Part shown: piece by piece, positions 9,919 through 20,600 of the stretch
How the letters are laid out: each line of letters starts with the position of its first letter
Numbering within the stretch: position 1 is the first letter of the stretch
Source: Algoriphagus algorifonticola
Lineage (GTDB): Bacteria > Bacteroidota > Bacteroidia > Cytophagales > Cyclobacteriaceae
Length of the DNA: 64,000 bases
Reading direction: 5' to 3'
NCBI RefSeq assembly: GCF_007655305.1
Contig: NZ_VLOG01000055.1
Location: 94,232 to 158,231 of the forward strand
Program-made: the position numbers and the translations under genes
Notes under the pieces: model-generated
What the model saw: the letters and a program-made list of their open reading frames with translations, nothing else
Databases searched by the model: none
What the model was told of the DNA's origin: nothing

Positions 9919-9957
9919 TTTGCAGTAGGCAGTGGGCGTTGAGCAGTTTGCAGTAGG
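9917..9957. repeat. Short direct repeat AGTTTGCAGTAGG x2
   Basis: AGTTTGCAGTAGG occurs at 9917-9929 and again at 9945-9957, separated by GCAGTGGGCGTTGAGC. The unit overlaps the hopJ-like stop codon. It is a simple GCAGTNNG-type repeat and has no evident coding role. Confidence 0.6.
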
Positions 9958-10070
9958 AAGTTGTAAATGCCTAAAAAACGTTGACCGATTTACCTAACTG
10001 GTTAATAAAAAGCTAAAAAAGCTTTTCTTGAAATTATGATTAGTCTTAAACCTTTTTAATCAAAAAAAAT

Positions 10071-10454
10071 ATGAATCCAACTACTCTTCTTTTCATTGGA
10101 ATTACCTCCCTAATAAACCTTTGGACAGTTGAACCAAAAACTAACGAGTTGAAAGCTTGGCAGGTACTAGAGAATAGAACCGAATACAATGGAATATATT
10201 ACTCGTATTCGATTAAAAACACCGGAACCACCCCTATTTCATCCATAGATTATCAAGTATTTTTCAAAGTCGAAGGTAAAACGGTCAGTTTTGAAAAAGC
10301 GCCTACCGAAATCCAGCCTGGAGAAACTATAGTCTATCATTCTTCCAAAACATTCTATCCTAAAAATAAAAGCCAAATCAGCTATTCCTTAGAAGTGAAA
10401 TCAACAAACTCCAGATTGGAGAATCATAGCCTTCATGGAGAATCTATGTTTTAA
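10071..10454 (+). CDS. Hypothetical exported protein with an Ig-like (FxLYD-type) domain
   Basis: 127 aa. A short hydrophobic N-terminus (TTLLFIGITSLINLW) resembles a signal or anchor. A beta-sandwich-like segment follows: YYSYSIKNTGTTPISSIDYQVFF, then a PTEIQPGETIVYHS stretch typical of FxLYD/DUF-type Ig domains. The fold suggestion is inferred from the alternating beta pattern; no function is assigned. Confidence 0.6.
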   Translation: MNPTTLLFIGITSLINLWTVEPKTNELKAWQVLENRTEYNGIYYSYSIKNTGTTPISSIDYQVFFKVEGKTVSFEKAPTEIQPGETIVYHSSKTFYPKNKSQISYSLEVKSTNSRLENHSLHGESMF

Positions 10455-10557
10455 TTCCTCCTGTTGATATCGGCTGAAGACTAGAAATCCACTGAGTGGT
10501 CTTTGCGAAATCTGGAAGAAATAAGTACCTTCTTTACTTCCTTTCTTCCCATATATA

Positions 10558-11526
10558 ATGAAAGCAGCCGTAACCACCCAAGCAGGAAATCCGGAGGTAA
10601 TCCAAATTCAAGAGGTAGCCCTACCTCAGGTTAAAAAAGGTTGGGTATTAATTAAGATTGAAGCGTTTGGATTAAACCGCTCCGAGCTTTTTACCAGAAG
10701 AGGTGATTCACCCGGAGTTATTTTTCCCCGAATTCAAGGAATTGAATGTGTAGGAATAGTAGTAGAGGATCCTTCACAAACCTTTTCCAAAGGACAACAG
10801 GTCGCAGCCATGATGGGTGGAATGGGTCGCTTTTTCGACGGTGCTTATGCCGAATATACTCTAGCTCCATTGGAGATCATATTTCCATTTGAGAGCAAGC
10901 TTCCTTGGGAAGTCTTGGGTGCTATTCCGGAAATGTTTCAAACAGTATCAGGCTCGCTAAATCAGGCACTCGAGATCCAAAAAGGTGAAAAATTGTTGAT
11001 TCGGGGAGGAACTTCCTCTATTGGATTGCTTGCATGTCAGCTTGCAAAAGCCAAAGGATTGACCGTAATCGCTACCACCAGAAACCTCAAAAAACAGCAG
11101 GCTTTAATTGATAATGGTGCTGATCAGGTGATTTTGGATGAAGGGATTGTCAGTGAATCAGTGAAAAAAATCTACCCTGAAGGTGTGGAAAAAGTACTCG
11201 AATTGATTGGGACTAAAACACTGAAGGATTCTTTGAAGTGTATTGCTCCGAAGGGAATTGTCTGCATGACTGGAATTCTTGGAAATGAATGGACTATGGA
11301 AAGTTTTACGCCTATGGGTGACATTCCATCCTTAGGAAGACTAACCGTATACATGGGCGATTCGAAAAACCTTTCTAAAGAATTACTTCAGGAGTTTATA
11401 GATGAAGTGGAAAAGGGCTTCGTGAAACTAAGAATTGATCGGATTTTTCAGTTGGATGAGGTAGCCTCCGCTCACCAATACATGGAGGACAATCAAGCTA
11501 CCGGTAAAATTATCGTAAAAACATAA
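10558..11526 (+). CDS. Zinc-independent MDR oxidoreductase (quinone reductase-like)
   Basis: A 322-aa medium-chain dehydrogenase/reductase. The N-terminal GroES-like domain has AFGLNRSELFTRRGDSPG and IQGIECVGIV. The Rossmann domain has GGTSSIGLLACQLAKAKG at about residue 150 and ends with ATGKIIVKT. The usual catalytic-zinc ligands are absent, which fits the NADPH:quinone reductase branch. A cytosolic, stand-alone gene. Confidence 0.85.
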   Translation: MKAAVTTQAGNPEVIQIQEVALPQVKKGWVLIKIEAFGLNRSELFTRRGDSPGVIFPRIQGIECVGIVVEDPSQTFSKGQQVAAMMGGMGRFFDGAYAEYTLAPLEIIFPFESKLPWEVLGAIPEMFQTVSGSLNQALEIQKGEKLLIRGGTSSIGLLACQLAKAKGLTVIATTRNLKKQQALIDNGADQVILDEGIVSESVKKIYPEGVEKVLELIGTKTLKDSLKCIAPKGIVCMTGILGNEWTMESFTPMGDIPSLGRLTVYMGDSKNLSKELLQEFIDEVEKGFVKLRIDRIFQLDEVASAHQYMEDNQATGKIIVKT

Positions 11527-11586
11527 AAGCCTGTTTAACCTAAATCATCATTCATTTTGGCTTCTTATCTCTAAAATCATTTTGCA

Positions 11587-12150
11587 ATGCCCAAAAACTC
11601 TCAATGGATCGAACTGGAAAACCGACTCAGAAATTTGATAGAGTCTTCCACAGACCTCAGCGAAACCATCAAATGGGGAATACCTGTATTTACCCATGAA
11701 GGGAAAAATGTATTGGGCTTTGCAGGGATGAAGCATCATTTTGCTGTTTGGTTCTACAATGGAGTATTTCTAAAAGATCCCCATCAAGTTTTAATCAATG
11801 CCCAAGAAGGAAAAACCAAAGCCATGCGCCAATGGAGAATGGAATCTGAGGCGGATTTGGATGAAAAGGTTTTTTTAGAATTGGTTCGAGAGGCTATTTC
11901 CAATGAGCAAAAAGGACTGGTTTGGAAAGCAGAAAAATCAAAAGAGTTGGAGTTACCGCTGTTGTTGAAAGAAAAACTAAAAACTGATTTGAGCTTGCAA
12001 AAAGCATTTGAACTCCTCCCCCCTTATAAACAAAAGGAGTATGCAGAATACATTGCAGAAGCTAAGCGGGAAGCCACCCGAATTTCCCGAATGGAAAAGA
12101 TCATTCCTATGATCCTGCAAGGAGTTGGACTGAATGACCGATACAAATAA
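11587..12150 (+). CDS. YdeI/OmpD-associated family protein with DUF1801 domain
   Basis: 187 aa. The N-terminal DUF1801-like domain has ETIKWGIPVFTHEGKNVLGFAGMKHHFAVWFYNG. The C-terminal OmdA-type helical segment has AFELLPPYKQKEYAEYI and ATRISRMEKIIPMILQG. Members are small cytosolic proteins linked loosely to stress or bacteriocin tolerance; the mechanism is unknown. It converges with the ThuA gene. Confidence 0.82.
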   Translation: MPKNSQWIELENRLRNLIESSTDLSETIKWGIPVFTHEGKNVLGFAGMKHHFAVWFYNGVFLKDPHQVLINAQEGKTKAMRQWRMESEADLDEKVFLELVREAISNEQKGLVWKAEKSKELELPLLLKEKLKTDLSLQKAFELLPPYKQKEYAEYIAEAKREATRISRMEKIIPMILQGVGLNDRYK

Positions 12151-12199
12151 GAATCCACTCAGCTAAAGTTACCTAGCTTTAAATCCTTTTAGGTTTACC

Positions 12200-13198
12200 T
12201 TATTTAAAATCAGAAACCCTCATCCCTTTTTTAAAAGTATCAAAACCAAACATGGTGGGTTCGTATTTCCCTACCAAAGCAACCGAAAGGTCCGGCTCGA
12301 TATCCTCTTCCATTCCCAGCAGCCAAAAGCTAGCATTCAAAATCAAGCGTCTTAAATCTTCACTCTGAAAATCCAAAGAAGCCCCCATGGTGGAAGCTAA
12401 AGCCATTCCGGGTTTGCCATTTTCGATTTGGTATGGCTTGGTCCAAGCTATAGGCATGAGGGATTTTTCCCAAACCAAGGAGGAATTAGGATCGAGCTCT
12501 TCAGTGCTCTGTCCATATACCAATACCTCGGCATCGTCTGGCAAGTGTTTGATTCCATACACATCCGAGGGACCCCATATATCAGTTACCCCGCGAAGCA
12601 CAGGATGATCATTAGCCTGCTTTACTCCATCTATCAATCCTCTTGTTCCTTCTTTTCCATGATTTCCATGGTGGTTTACCCAGGTTTCTCCAAAAATCCG
12701 CTGACCAAAACCTCTTTCCCAACCTTCCACTTGACTCATCCAATGCCATTTGGCAAAGCGTGAATCTTTATTCTTTTGATACGCAAAAGCATGGGTAGAA
12801 GTGCGTAATCCTATGATAGGTTTTCCGGCTTGCAAAAAGTCCTCAATATACTGTGCCTGCTCGTCCGGTAATTCCCTAAAACGGATCAACATGATCATCA
12901 AATCTGCCGTCGCGAGATGCTCTAAGCCCGGTATATTGTTCTGATAGTTTGGTACTATATCACCTGTCTCAGGGTGGATAGGGAATAATACGGTGGTTTT
13001 AAAACCATGATGCTCAGAAAGAATTTTTGCCAACATAGGCATACTTTCCTCTGAGCGATACTCATCATCTCCCGCTACTAAAACGATATGCTTTCCTTTT
13101 CCCGGCCCATCTTTTCCGTCAAATTGTAAGTATTGCTGTGCGCTGAGTCCGCAGGAAATCAAAAATGCACAGAGTATCAGGGGAAGGAATCTTTTCAT
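12200..13198 (-). CDS. ThuA-domain secreted protein
   Basis: A 332-aa protein when started at the ATG at 13198, which gives a clean signal peptide (KRFLPLILCAFLISCGLSAQ); a longer frame starting at 13252 would bury it. The ThuA/trehalose-utilisation fold (glutamine-amidotransferase-like) shows KHIVLVAGDDEYRSEESMP near residue 40, LIRFRELPDEQ and GLRTSTHAFAYQ. The family is tied to sugar metabolism loci and often accompanies PVC-type dehydrogenases, but the activity is unknown. It lies 5 bp downstream of the DUF808 gene, so the two are probably co-transcribed. Confidence 0.85.
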   Translation of the reverse strand: MKRFLPLILCAFLISCGLSAQQYLQFDGKDGPGKGKHIVLVAGDDEYRSEESMPMLAKILSEHHGFKTTVLFPIHPETGDIVPNYQNNIPGLEHLATADLMIMLIRFRELPDEQAQYIEDFLQAGKPIIGLRTSTHAFAYQKNKDSRFAKWHWMSQVEGWERGFGQRIFGETWVNHHGNHGKEGTRGLIDGVKQANDHPVLRGVTDIWGPSDVYGIKHLPDDAEVLVYGQSTEELDPNSSLVWEKSLMPIAWTKPYQIENGKPGMALASTMGASLDFQSEDLRRLILNASFWLLGMEEDIEPDLSVALVGKYEPTMFGFDTFKKGMRVSDFK

Positions 13199-13203
13199 GG
13201 GAA

Positions 13204-14076
13204 TTAGTTTTTCTTTGAAGCCTTCGCTTTTATCAAATGGATAGGAATCCACACTAAAATACCGATTATCAAACCGATTAAAAAGTCCCTTAGGATAGTT
13301 GGCAATCCTGTGAGAAGATGATGGAAAAAGTCAATCTTATGGGTAAAAATTCCTCCCGCAACAAGAAATAAAGCGATGGTACCAACAATACTTATAAACC
13401 TTACAAGATAAGGAAGCCCTACAACCATGGCCATTCCTATTTTATCAGACAGCGTGTCATCCTCCTCATTCCAATTGATTAACTTCTGTCCCATTTCATC
13501 CATACGCACAATGACTGCCACCAATCCATAAACCCCCACTGTGGCGATCAATGCAATCAAGGTGACCACCAAAATTTGATTCAAAAACGGCTCTCCCTCT
13601 ACCGCTCCCAAAGTAATAATGATAATTTCAACCGATAGGATAAAGTCTGTAGTGATTGCAGATTTGATTTTCTTTTTCTCCAGAGCGAGAATTTGCTCTT
13701 TGCTCAATTCGGGTTGAAGCTTGGCTTTTTCTCTGTTTTTTTCAGGAAGGATCCACTCCATTACTTTCAAAGCACCTTCATAAGCAAGATAAACACCTCC
13801 GATGATTAAAATGATTGTAATAGAAACCGGCAAAAATGCACTCAATAAAAAAGCTAATGGGAGTATGATGATTTTATTTAAAAGAGAGCCTTTGGTAATT
13901 GCCCAGAGCACGGGTAGCTCTCTATTGGACACAAAACCGGAAGCTTTCTCGGCATTCACCGCCAAATCATCCCCTAAAATTCCTGCTGTTTTCTTAGCAG
14001 CCACTTTGGTCATGCTGGCGACATCATCCATCAGTGTAGCTACATCATCGAGAAGGGCAAATAATCCTGAAGCCAT
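13204..14076 (-). CDS. DUF808 (YedI-like) inner-membrane protein
   Basis: 290 aa when started at ASGLFALLDDVATLMDD (ATG at 14076), the invariant start of DUF808 proteins; the upstream extension to 14121 lacks family similarity. There are about six to seven hydrophobic helices. A conserved amphipathic N-terminal region has DDVA repeats and TKVAAKKTAGILGDDLAVNAEKA. Function is unknown. It is the first gene of a likely two-gene unit with the ThuA protein. Confidence 0.88.
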   Translation of the reverse strand: MASGLFALLDDVATLMDDVASMTKVAAKKTAGILGDDLAVNAEKASGFVSNRELPVLWAITKGSLLNKIIILPLAFLLSAFLPVSITIILIIGGVYLAYEGALKVMEWILPEKNREKAKLQPELSKEQILALEKKKIKSAITTDFILSVEIIIITLGAVEGEPFLNQILVVTLIALIATVGVYGLVAVIVRMDEMGQKLINWNEEDDTLSDKIGMAMVVGLPYLVRFISIVGTIALFLVAGGIFTHKIDFFHHLLTGLPTILRDFLIGLIIGILVWIPIHLIKAKASKKN

Positions 14077-14327
14077 TGTTAGAATTTTGAAAGATAAAAT
14101 TTGAAATCTGAAATTTTGCAAGCAACAATAATTTCCAAATATTGGCAGACATATTCAGATTCTAATCAGCTAAGTTAAACTTTACAACCGGTCTGACTTC
14201 CTAAAAATCAAAATACTTTACTGGATTTATTCGATCTTTAGAAATCTATTTGCCTCAGATTCGGTTTTTATAAATCATAATATTAGCTAAGCACTGCTTT
14301 AAAGAAAAAATTATAAAAAATCAGTCT

Positions 14328-15206
14328 TTAAATATTCGCTGGATCAAAAATCAGCGGGAAAAATTTCCCTTCCATTTTTTGCCCTTTTGGAATTACAGGC
14401 ACTCCCTCCAAAAGCGGTTCATCTGAATTTGAAATCGTTCCGTCCGCAAATACATTCAGAACAAAAGCCTTCCTAGAGCGATCAGAGTAATTGGCAAAGC
14501 TTCCGTGCACTAACAAAGGATGATGAAATGCCGCATATCCTGCTTTCAATGGAATAGGTACAGGCTTGAACTCTGCTATCTGCTCAGCTGTCATCATTTG
14601 CTTCAAACCGTCCATCTCTCCCGCAAGTGCCGGCTTTTCCAATAAGCCCCAGCGATGTGAGCCGGGTACATACTGCAAACAGCCATTTTCTTCCGTGGCA
14701 TCATCCAATCCACACCAACAGGTCAAATGCTGCATTTCTATAGTTCGGGTCCAGTAGCTATAATCCTGATGCCAGGCCACATTCCCTCCGTGATGAGCAG
14801 GCTTACAAAAGAGTTGGTCATGCCAAAATCGGACCGCACGATCTCCGAGTAACTGACTCGCAACCATTCTAAAGGCAGGATTCCAGATTACATCATGAAA
14901 GGCCTCAGCAATTCGCCAATGGCCTAAAGAATGAAAAAGCACCTTATTGGGATCTCCAGACTCATTGCTGTGAAACTCATGAAACAAATGATGCAAAGGG
15001 TGCTGAGGATCCATGACCTCATCCAAGGCCTTTTTTAGAGCCTCAATTTGTTTCTCATCAATCAGTTTTACATCGACGAGGTAACCATTCTCATGGAAAA
15101 AATCGATTTGATCTTGGCTGAGTCTGTATTGCTCCCAATCTTGCTGAGATTTAGGCTGGGAGAAAAGATCAGAAAGTGGATGATGAAAATCGGCTAGGTC
15201 TTTCAT
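14328..15206 (-). CDS. Phytanoyl-CoA dioxygenase-family protein
   Basis: A 292-aa cytosolic Fe(II)/2-oxoglutarate-dependent oxygenase. The metal-binding HxD is H146-D148 (AWHQDYSYW). A distal His lies in HHPLLVHGS near residue 235, and the 2-oxoglutarate-binding Arg is in SDRSRKAFVLNV. The substrate is unknown; the family hydroxylates diverse small molecules. It is monocistronic, with 250 bp of AT-rich sequence between it and DUF808. Confidence 0.88.
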   Translation of the reverse strand: MKDLADFHHPLSDLFSQPKSQQDWEQYRLSQDQIDFFHENGYLVDVKLIDEKQIEALKKALDEVMDPQHPLHHLFHEFHSNESGDPNKVLFHSLGHWRIAEAFHDVIWNPAFRMVASQLLGDRAVRFWHDQLFCKPAHHGGNVAWHQDYSYWTRTIEMQHLTCWCGLDDATEENGCLQYVPGSHRWGLLEKPALAGEMDGLKQMMTAEQIAEFKPVPIPLKAGYAAFHHPLLVHGSFANYSDRSRKAFVLNVFADGTISNSDEPLLEGVPVIPKGQKMEGKFFPLIFDPANI

Positions 15207-15276
15207 GGGTTTGAGGCTTCAAGCAAATTTGAAGATAAAAAAAATGTATCGATTTCTATATTCTTGGCCTACCCCC

Positions 15277-16509
15277 TCAATTTTCCAGTTTATCTAATCG
15301 CTGCAGTAAAGGCGGATGGGAATAATTCACAAACACGTACCAGGGATGAGGATTGATATTGCTTAGCGTTTTCACTGAAAGAGTTTTCAGTGCTTCCGCC
15401 AAAGGCTTACCATCAAAAGTTTCTTTAGCAAAAGCATCTGCTTCAAACTCATTTTTTCTACTGAGCCAATTCATTCCGATCCCAATTATCATGGATATGG
15501 GTGAAAATAACATGGTAAATCCAATGATATTCAATTGAGCGGACCATGCAGATCCACCTAGTGCCAGGCTCATATTTTCTGAAAAAATAAATTGAGAAAG
15601 CAAAAACAACAGTAAGCCAACCTGCAATACAGAGGTCAACATGCCCAAAATGATATGCTTTTTCTTGTAGTGCCCGACTTCATGAGCCAAAACAGCGACC
15701 AATTCATCTGGTGGATGCTGTCCTAATAATGTGTCATACAGGACTACTTTTTTTCTCTTGCCAAAGCCTGAGAAAAAGGCATTGGCTTTGGCTGATCTTT
15801 TACTTCCATCCATTACCAAAATATTTTCCAGAGGAAAAGAAACTGATTGTGCATAATGAATGATTTTCTGCTTCAATTCTCCATCTTCCAGGGGAGTTAA
15901 TTTATTGAAGAGGGGAAGTATCCAGGCAGTATAAAATAAATTGACCAAAATCATAAATACTGCTGCCACTGACCAGAAAATCCACCAAAAATGAGGTCCC
16001 ATCTGATGGATTAACCATAAGAAAACTAGTAATAAGCCACCCCCGATAATCAGGGAAAGAATATATCCTTTCAGTTTATCTGAGAAAAAAGTACCTAAAC
16101 TGGTTTTATTAAAACCGTATTCTTCTTCAATGATAAAGGTGCTATAATAATCAAAAGGTAAGCTGATCAAATCAGATCCAATAAATATGAGGGCAAAAAA
16201 GGCTACCGAATGAAAAAGAGGATTGCTGATATAGTTACCAATCCAATCATCAATCCAGCCAAACCAGCCCATATAGATAAACAGGATTGTTAATGCAAAA
16301 GAAAAAATACCTGTGACTAGGCCAAAATTGTAATTTTCACGCTGATAGGCTTTGGCTTCCACTAACTTTTCTGAACTCAGATATTGACCCAAGGTCTCTG
16401 GCACTTTAGGCACAGGCCTTTGGATATTCAGGTAGCTTAAAATTTTCTCAAGCAAAAAACCAAAGCTCACCACTCCTATCAAGAGGTATTTTAAAGTCTC
16501 AGGACTCAT
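15277..16509 (-). CDS. M48-family Ste24-type membrane metalloprotease
   Basis: A 410-aa protein with several N-terminal transmembrane helices. The zinc motif is HEVGHYKKKH (HExxH), with a downstream zinc ligand in NEFEADAFA (ExxxD). The N-terminal peptidase_M48_N domain (GQYLSSEKLVEAKAYQREN) and DGSKRSAKANAFFSGFGKRKKVVLYDTLL are diagnostic of CAAX-protease-like Ste24. It probably acts in membrane protein quality control. It lies 9 bp downstream of the PorP/SprF-like gene in the same direction. Confidence 0.93.
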   Translation of the reverse strand: MSPETLKYLLIGVVSFGFLLEKILSYLNIQRPVPKVPETLGQYLSSEKLVEAKAYQRENYNFGLVTGIFSFALTILFIYMGWFGWIDDWIGNYISNPLFHSVAFFALIFIGSDLISLPFDYYSTFIIEEEYGFNKTSLGTFFSDKLKGYILSLIIGGGLLLVFLWLIHQMGPHFWWIFWSVAAVFMILVNLFYTAWILPLFNKLTPLEDGELKQKIIHYAQSVSFPLENILVMDGSKRSAKANAFFSGFGKRKKVVLYDTLLGQHPPDELVAVLAHEVGHYKKKHIILGMLTSVLQVGLLLFLLSQFIFSENMSLALGGSAWSAQLNIIGFTMLFSPISMIIGIGMNWLSRKNEFEADAFAKETFDGKPLAEALKTLSVKTLSNINPHPWYVFVNYSHPPLLQRLDKLEN

Positions 16510-16518
16510 GTAAAATGT

Positions 16519-17565
16519 TTAGAATTTAGGACAAGGCAAGATAGTATCCCTTCTGGAGGGCTTGCCTTGGTAATTGTTCGGAAGTGTCCAGGAAAGGCTT
16601 AATTCGTGAGCTCCTCCAGACTGTATTCCAAGCTGGGACACAGTATAATCGAAGCTGTAACCAATATTCAAACCACTCAGTAAATTCACTCCCACCATCA
16701 TGACAACTGCATCACGGTTGCTTTGGTTATTGACAGGCTTATAAGGAAGCCCTCTGTACCAAAGCCCGAAAACCAAGGGTTCCACATAAAAGTAGGCTCC
16801 TACATCCAATTGCTCAAATGGCCCTTGTCTTTTGTAGTTAAATGTCGGTGTCAAATATCTCTGCTTCCTGATGTGGGTAAAATCTCCACGGAAACTACCC
16901 TCGCCCAATGCAATTCTATATCCCCCATGTAGAGAGAATTTGGCTGGCAAGGGACTTAAGCCATCGATAAAAGACTGATTCGGCTCATTAACATGGTGAG
17001 CAGCCAATCCAATCCAGAAGTTTTCTGTAAAAAACATCCCTCCCAAAGAAAGTGAGAGCATACCTACAGGATCTCCAAGACCCGGAATATCAGACCCAGG
17101 CAAGGTAGGCCCGAAAGGATCACTAGGATTGATTTGATTGGCAAAGATTAAATTTTCATAAAATCCAATTTCTCTTCGAATGTAGCTTGCCTGAAATCCG
17201 GGGCGGAAATAAGAGTTTTCGCCTAATTTTAATTCATAAGAAAATATACCTGAAATGGTTGTAGATCGAAGTTTGGCCGCTCCTTCTGTATCTTGCATTA
17301 CATGAAAACCTACTCCTGCATTATATTCGGGGAGGTAAGTATCATAAAATGCTGAGAAGGTGGTAAACTGAGCATCAATGCTTGGCCATTGGTTTCTGTA
17401 ATTGAAACCTACCCTGCCTGTAAGCTCTCCGCCTGCCATGGCTGGATTGAGATACAAAGGCGCTGCATAATATTGGCTATATTGCGGATCCTGCGCATGC
17501 AAGGGCATGCTAAGGCCAAAAGCCAATATTCCGAAAAAAACTATAAGCAGCGAAGACCGTAACAA
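16519..17565 (-). CDS. PorP/SprF-like T9SS outer-membrane protein
   Basis: A 348-aa type IX secretion-associated beta-barrel. Hallmarks are the QDPQYSQYYAAPLYLNPAMAG start after a signal peptide and a repeated barrel pattern ending in GAHELSLSWTLP. PorP/SprF paralogs are typically encoded next to large cargo with type-B sorting domains and are needed for their secretion or anchoring. Here the gene is divergent from three such cargos (83-bp gap). The only start that keeps the signal peptide is TTG at 17565; the frame is closed by TAA four codons upstream. Confidence 0.92.
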   Translation of the reverse strand: MLRSSLLIVFFGILAFGLSMPLHAQDPQYSQYYAAPLYLNPAMAGGELTGRVGFNYRNQWPSIDAQFTTFSAFYDTYLPEYNAGVGFHVMQDTEGAAKLRSTTISGIFSYELKLGENSYFRPGFQASYIRREIGFYENLIFANQINPSDPFGPTLPGSDIPGLGDPVGMLSLSLGGMFFTENFWIGLAAHHVNEPNQSFIDGLSPLPAKFSLHGGYRIALGEGSFRGDFTHIRKQRYLTPTFNYKRQGPFEQLDVGAYFYVEPLVFGLWYRGLPYKPVNNQSNRDAVVMMVGVNLLSGLNIGYSFDYTVSQLGIQSGGAHELSLSWTLPNNYQGKPSRRDTILPCPKF

Positions 17566-17648
17566 GGATTTGTTCGTTTATTTGAATATTCAGTCAGCAT
17601 CTAAAACGTTTCTTCCTCTAGGTTGTTTTAGATAGCAGTTCGAAAAAT

Positions 17649-20600
17649 ATGAAAAGCAAACCGCATTCCATACATATTATCCTTTTTTTCACCTTCTTAA
17701 GCGCATTTTTCTGTGCTGGAAATACATCTGTATCCTTTGCTCAGGGTTTTAATGACAATGAATGGATATTTGGATATTGCGGTTCTGGCACTCCAAATAA
17801 TTATTTATCCTTCGGTAAAGGACAAAGCCCGACTGTTCAAAGTCTTCCCGGTTCTATCATCCTGGATAAATTCAGTAACTCAGTTACGATCGACCCCATC
17901 ACTGGGCAGCCATTATTTTATTCAAATGGCTCTATTGTTTATGATTATAGTGGAGCTCCCATTCAAGGCCAAGTTGGAAATCTAAATGGTCCGATTGATA
18001 CCAGACAGCAAGTGGCTTCTGGCTTTTTGGAATATGAGCCGGATGGAAATAAGCTCTTTTATTTATTCTACGTATCACCAGGGGGACAACTGCTCTACAC
18101 CTTGATAGATATGAATGCTCCCGGGCAAGCGACCGGAAATGAGCGTCCATTGGGAGAAATCATTGAGCAAGATCAACCTATCGGGAATGCTCAGGGAGCA
18201 ATTTTAGTAGTTAAATCTCCATCCTCTCCTTCTTACCTGATCAGCTTTAATGGAGGAAATTTAATTTCTAGGAGAATTGAAGGAACAGCGGGCAACTTTA
18301 CCCAAACGGATACGCAACCCCTTCCTTTCACTCCAAAAGCCATAGTTTTTGATCAGGACAGTGGGAAATTGATTTTAATTCCGGAAAATCCAGGAGATGA
18401 TATCATGGTACTGGATTTTGATACCTCATTAGGAAATTTCAGCAATCCTACACCTATTAGCCAATCCAGAGGGACAGACTCCATAGAAGGAGCAACCTTT
18501 TCTCCGGATGGTAATTTCATTTATTTCTCCAGAGGAAGTCAACTTTTCAGAGTTCCAAGCAATGATCTCTCAGCTACTCCAGAGGAAATTCCATTAGATC
18601 CACAACCTTCCACCGTTTACGATCTGAAAGTTGGGCCTGATGGAGAACTCTATTTTATTTATGAAGAAACCACTGGAGGACCACAACTCATAAGTAAAGT
18701 AACCAACCCAAATGAGGAGGAAATAGATGAAATCAATGTAGAAATTGATCCATTTGCTGGTGTTGACTTTTGCGGAACTATCTTCCCAACCTTTGCACCA
18801 AATGCGGATATTAACGCCACAGTTGACTTTGATTGGGACCCTGACATGCCTTGTGCTAACAATCCTGTTCAGCTGACCAGCGAAATTACGCCGGAAAATT
18901 ACAGGCCTGTTTCTTTCAGTTGGGAATTCAATCCTCCGCTCACTGATTCTGACGGCAACCCATTGCCTGCGGATTATACAGAAGAACACTTTTTAATTCC
19001 GGCTGATGCAGCCCAGGGACAAAGCGTATCGGTGACTTTGACTGTAACATTTGCGGATGGGGAAAGTCAAACTGTTACAAAAAATATCCCACTCACTGAA
19101 AACAATCTGGAGGCGAACTTTACGCCACAAGACACCACGATTTGCGAGGGTCAATGTGTGGATATAGCAGCACTCCTTGAGGCTCAAAATTCAGCTGGTC
19201 AACAGGATGGCGAAGCACCTCCGGGCGGTGGCGATCAATACGAATATTTCTGGTCAAATTACCGTGATGAAGGCTGGGGTACAAGGCAGGAGAATGAAGT
19301 ATGTCTTCCTGGACTATACTGGGTTTTGGTGAGAGAGCCAGGTTCAGAATGCTATGCCTATGCCGAAATCCGAGTCAAGGTCTGGGACCTGCAAGATCAA
19401 AGCAATAATATCTGGTATTTTGGAGATGGAGCAGGGATAGACTTTAATCCTGATCCAAATGATCCGAATGCACCTGTTCCGAGACCCATTGCCCAAAGAC
19501 ACCCTCAAAATATTCCGGCAGGTACAACCACCATTTCAGATGAAGCCGGTCAGGTATTGTTTTATACAGACGGGGAGTCCGTCTGGGATTTAAACGGAGA
19601 CTTGATGGCTAATGGAGATGCCATTGGTGGAGATAATGGATCTAGTCAAGGCGTTATCGCGGTTCCTGTCCCAGACGAACAAACTTTATTTTACCTTTTT
19701 ACGACTCAAAGAAGTGCAAATGGAAGTAACCAAGTAAAATTCTCTTTGGTAGATATCAAATCTGATAATCCGACGGGGGTAGGAAATGTAGTAACCAAAG
19801 ACAACTTCCTATTTAGCCCTGCTACAGAACATTCTGCAGCTTTTAACAACGGAGATACTACCTGGGTGCTATTCCATGAATTGGGGAACAATACCTTTAG
19901 AGCATATCCTGTATCCTCTCAGGGTATCGGGCAGCCCGTGCTCAGTTCGGTGGGTAGCAATCATGGATTCAATTCAGGAGTAGGTGCTATGAAATTTAGT
20001 CCTGACGGAAGCAAAGTAGCCGTTACAATCTCAGAGGGAGGCTGTAATAAATTAGAAATTTTCGATTTCAATGCCAGAACTGGTAGAATGACCGAATATG
20101 CCAGAATTGATTTGGGCTGTAATGGAGATGTTTATGGCTTGGAATTCTCAGACAGCGGTGAAAAAGTCTTTGTGTCTTACCGAAATGGAGGGCCTGGAGT
20201 GGAAGAATTCACCATTCAGCCTGTGGATAATGATGACCCCAATGCTGCCACATGTCCATCCTGTTTTGGTAATGCAAATACGCGCCCTCAAAGAGAAGCC
20301 TGTATTCTTTCCACCCGAAATCAAGTAGGAGGCACTACCGGGCTCAACTTGGGAGCCTTACAGATAGGTCCGGATGGAAACATCTATGTCGCTGTAGTGG
20401 GAAGCAATCAAATTGGACAAATTGCAGTTGGCGCAGGTTGTAATTCCAGTAGTACCTTCAATCAGAATTCTGTCGAGCCTATGCCGGGAACTGCAAATCT
20501 TGGCTTACCCTCTTTCGTTCAAAACAGCGGCAGTTCTATTCCTGAACCTTCAATTTTGGCACCTGAACGATTATGCCTAGACCCTGTAAATGGGGCAAGT

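Noticed and set aside
9917..9957. CRISPR-like repeats after the hopJ-like gene
   Set aside because: Only two 13-bp units, too short and too few; no cas genes.
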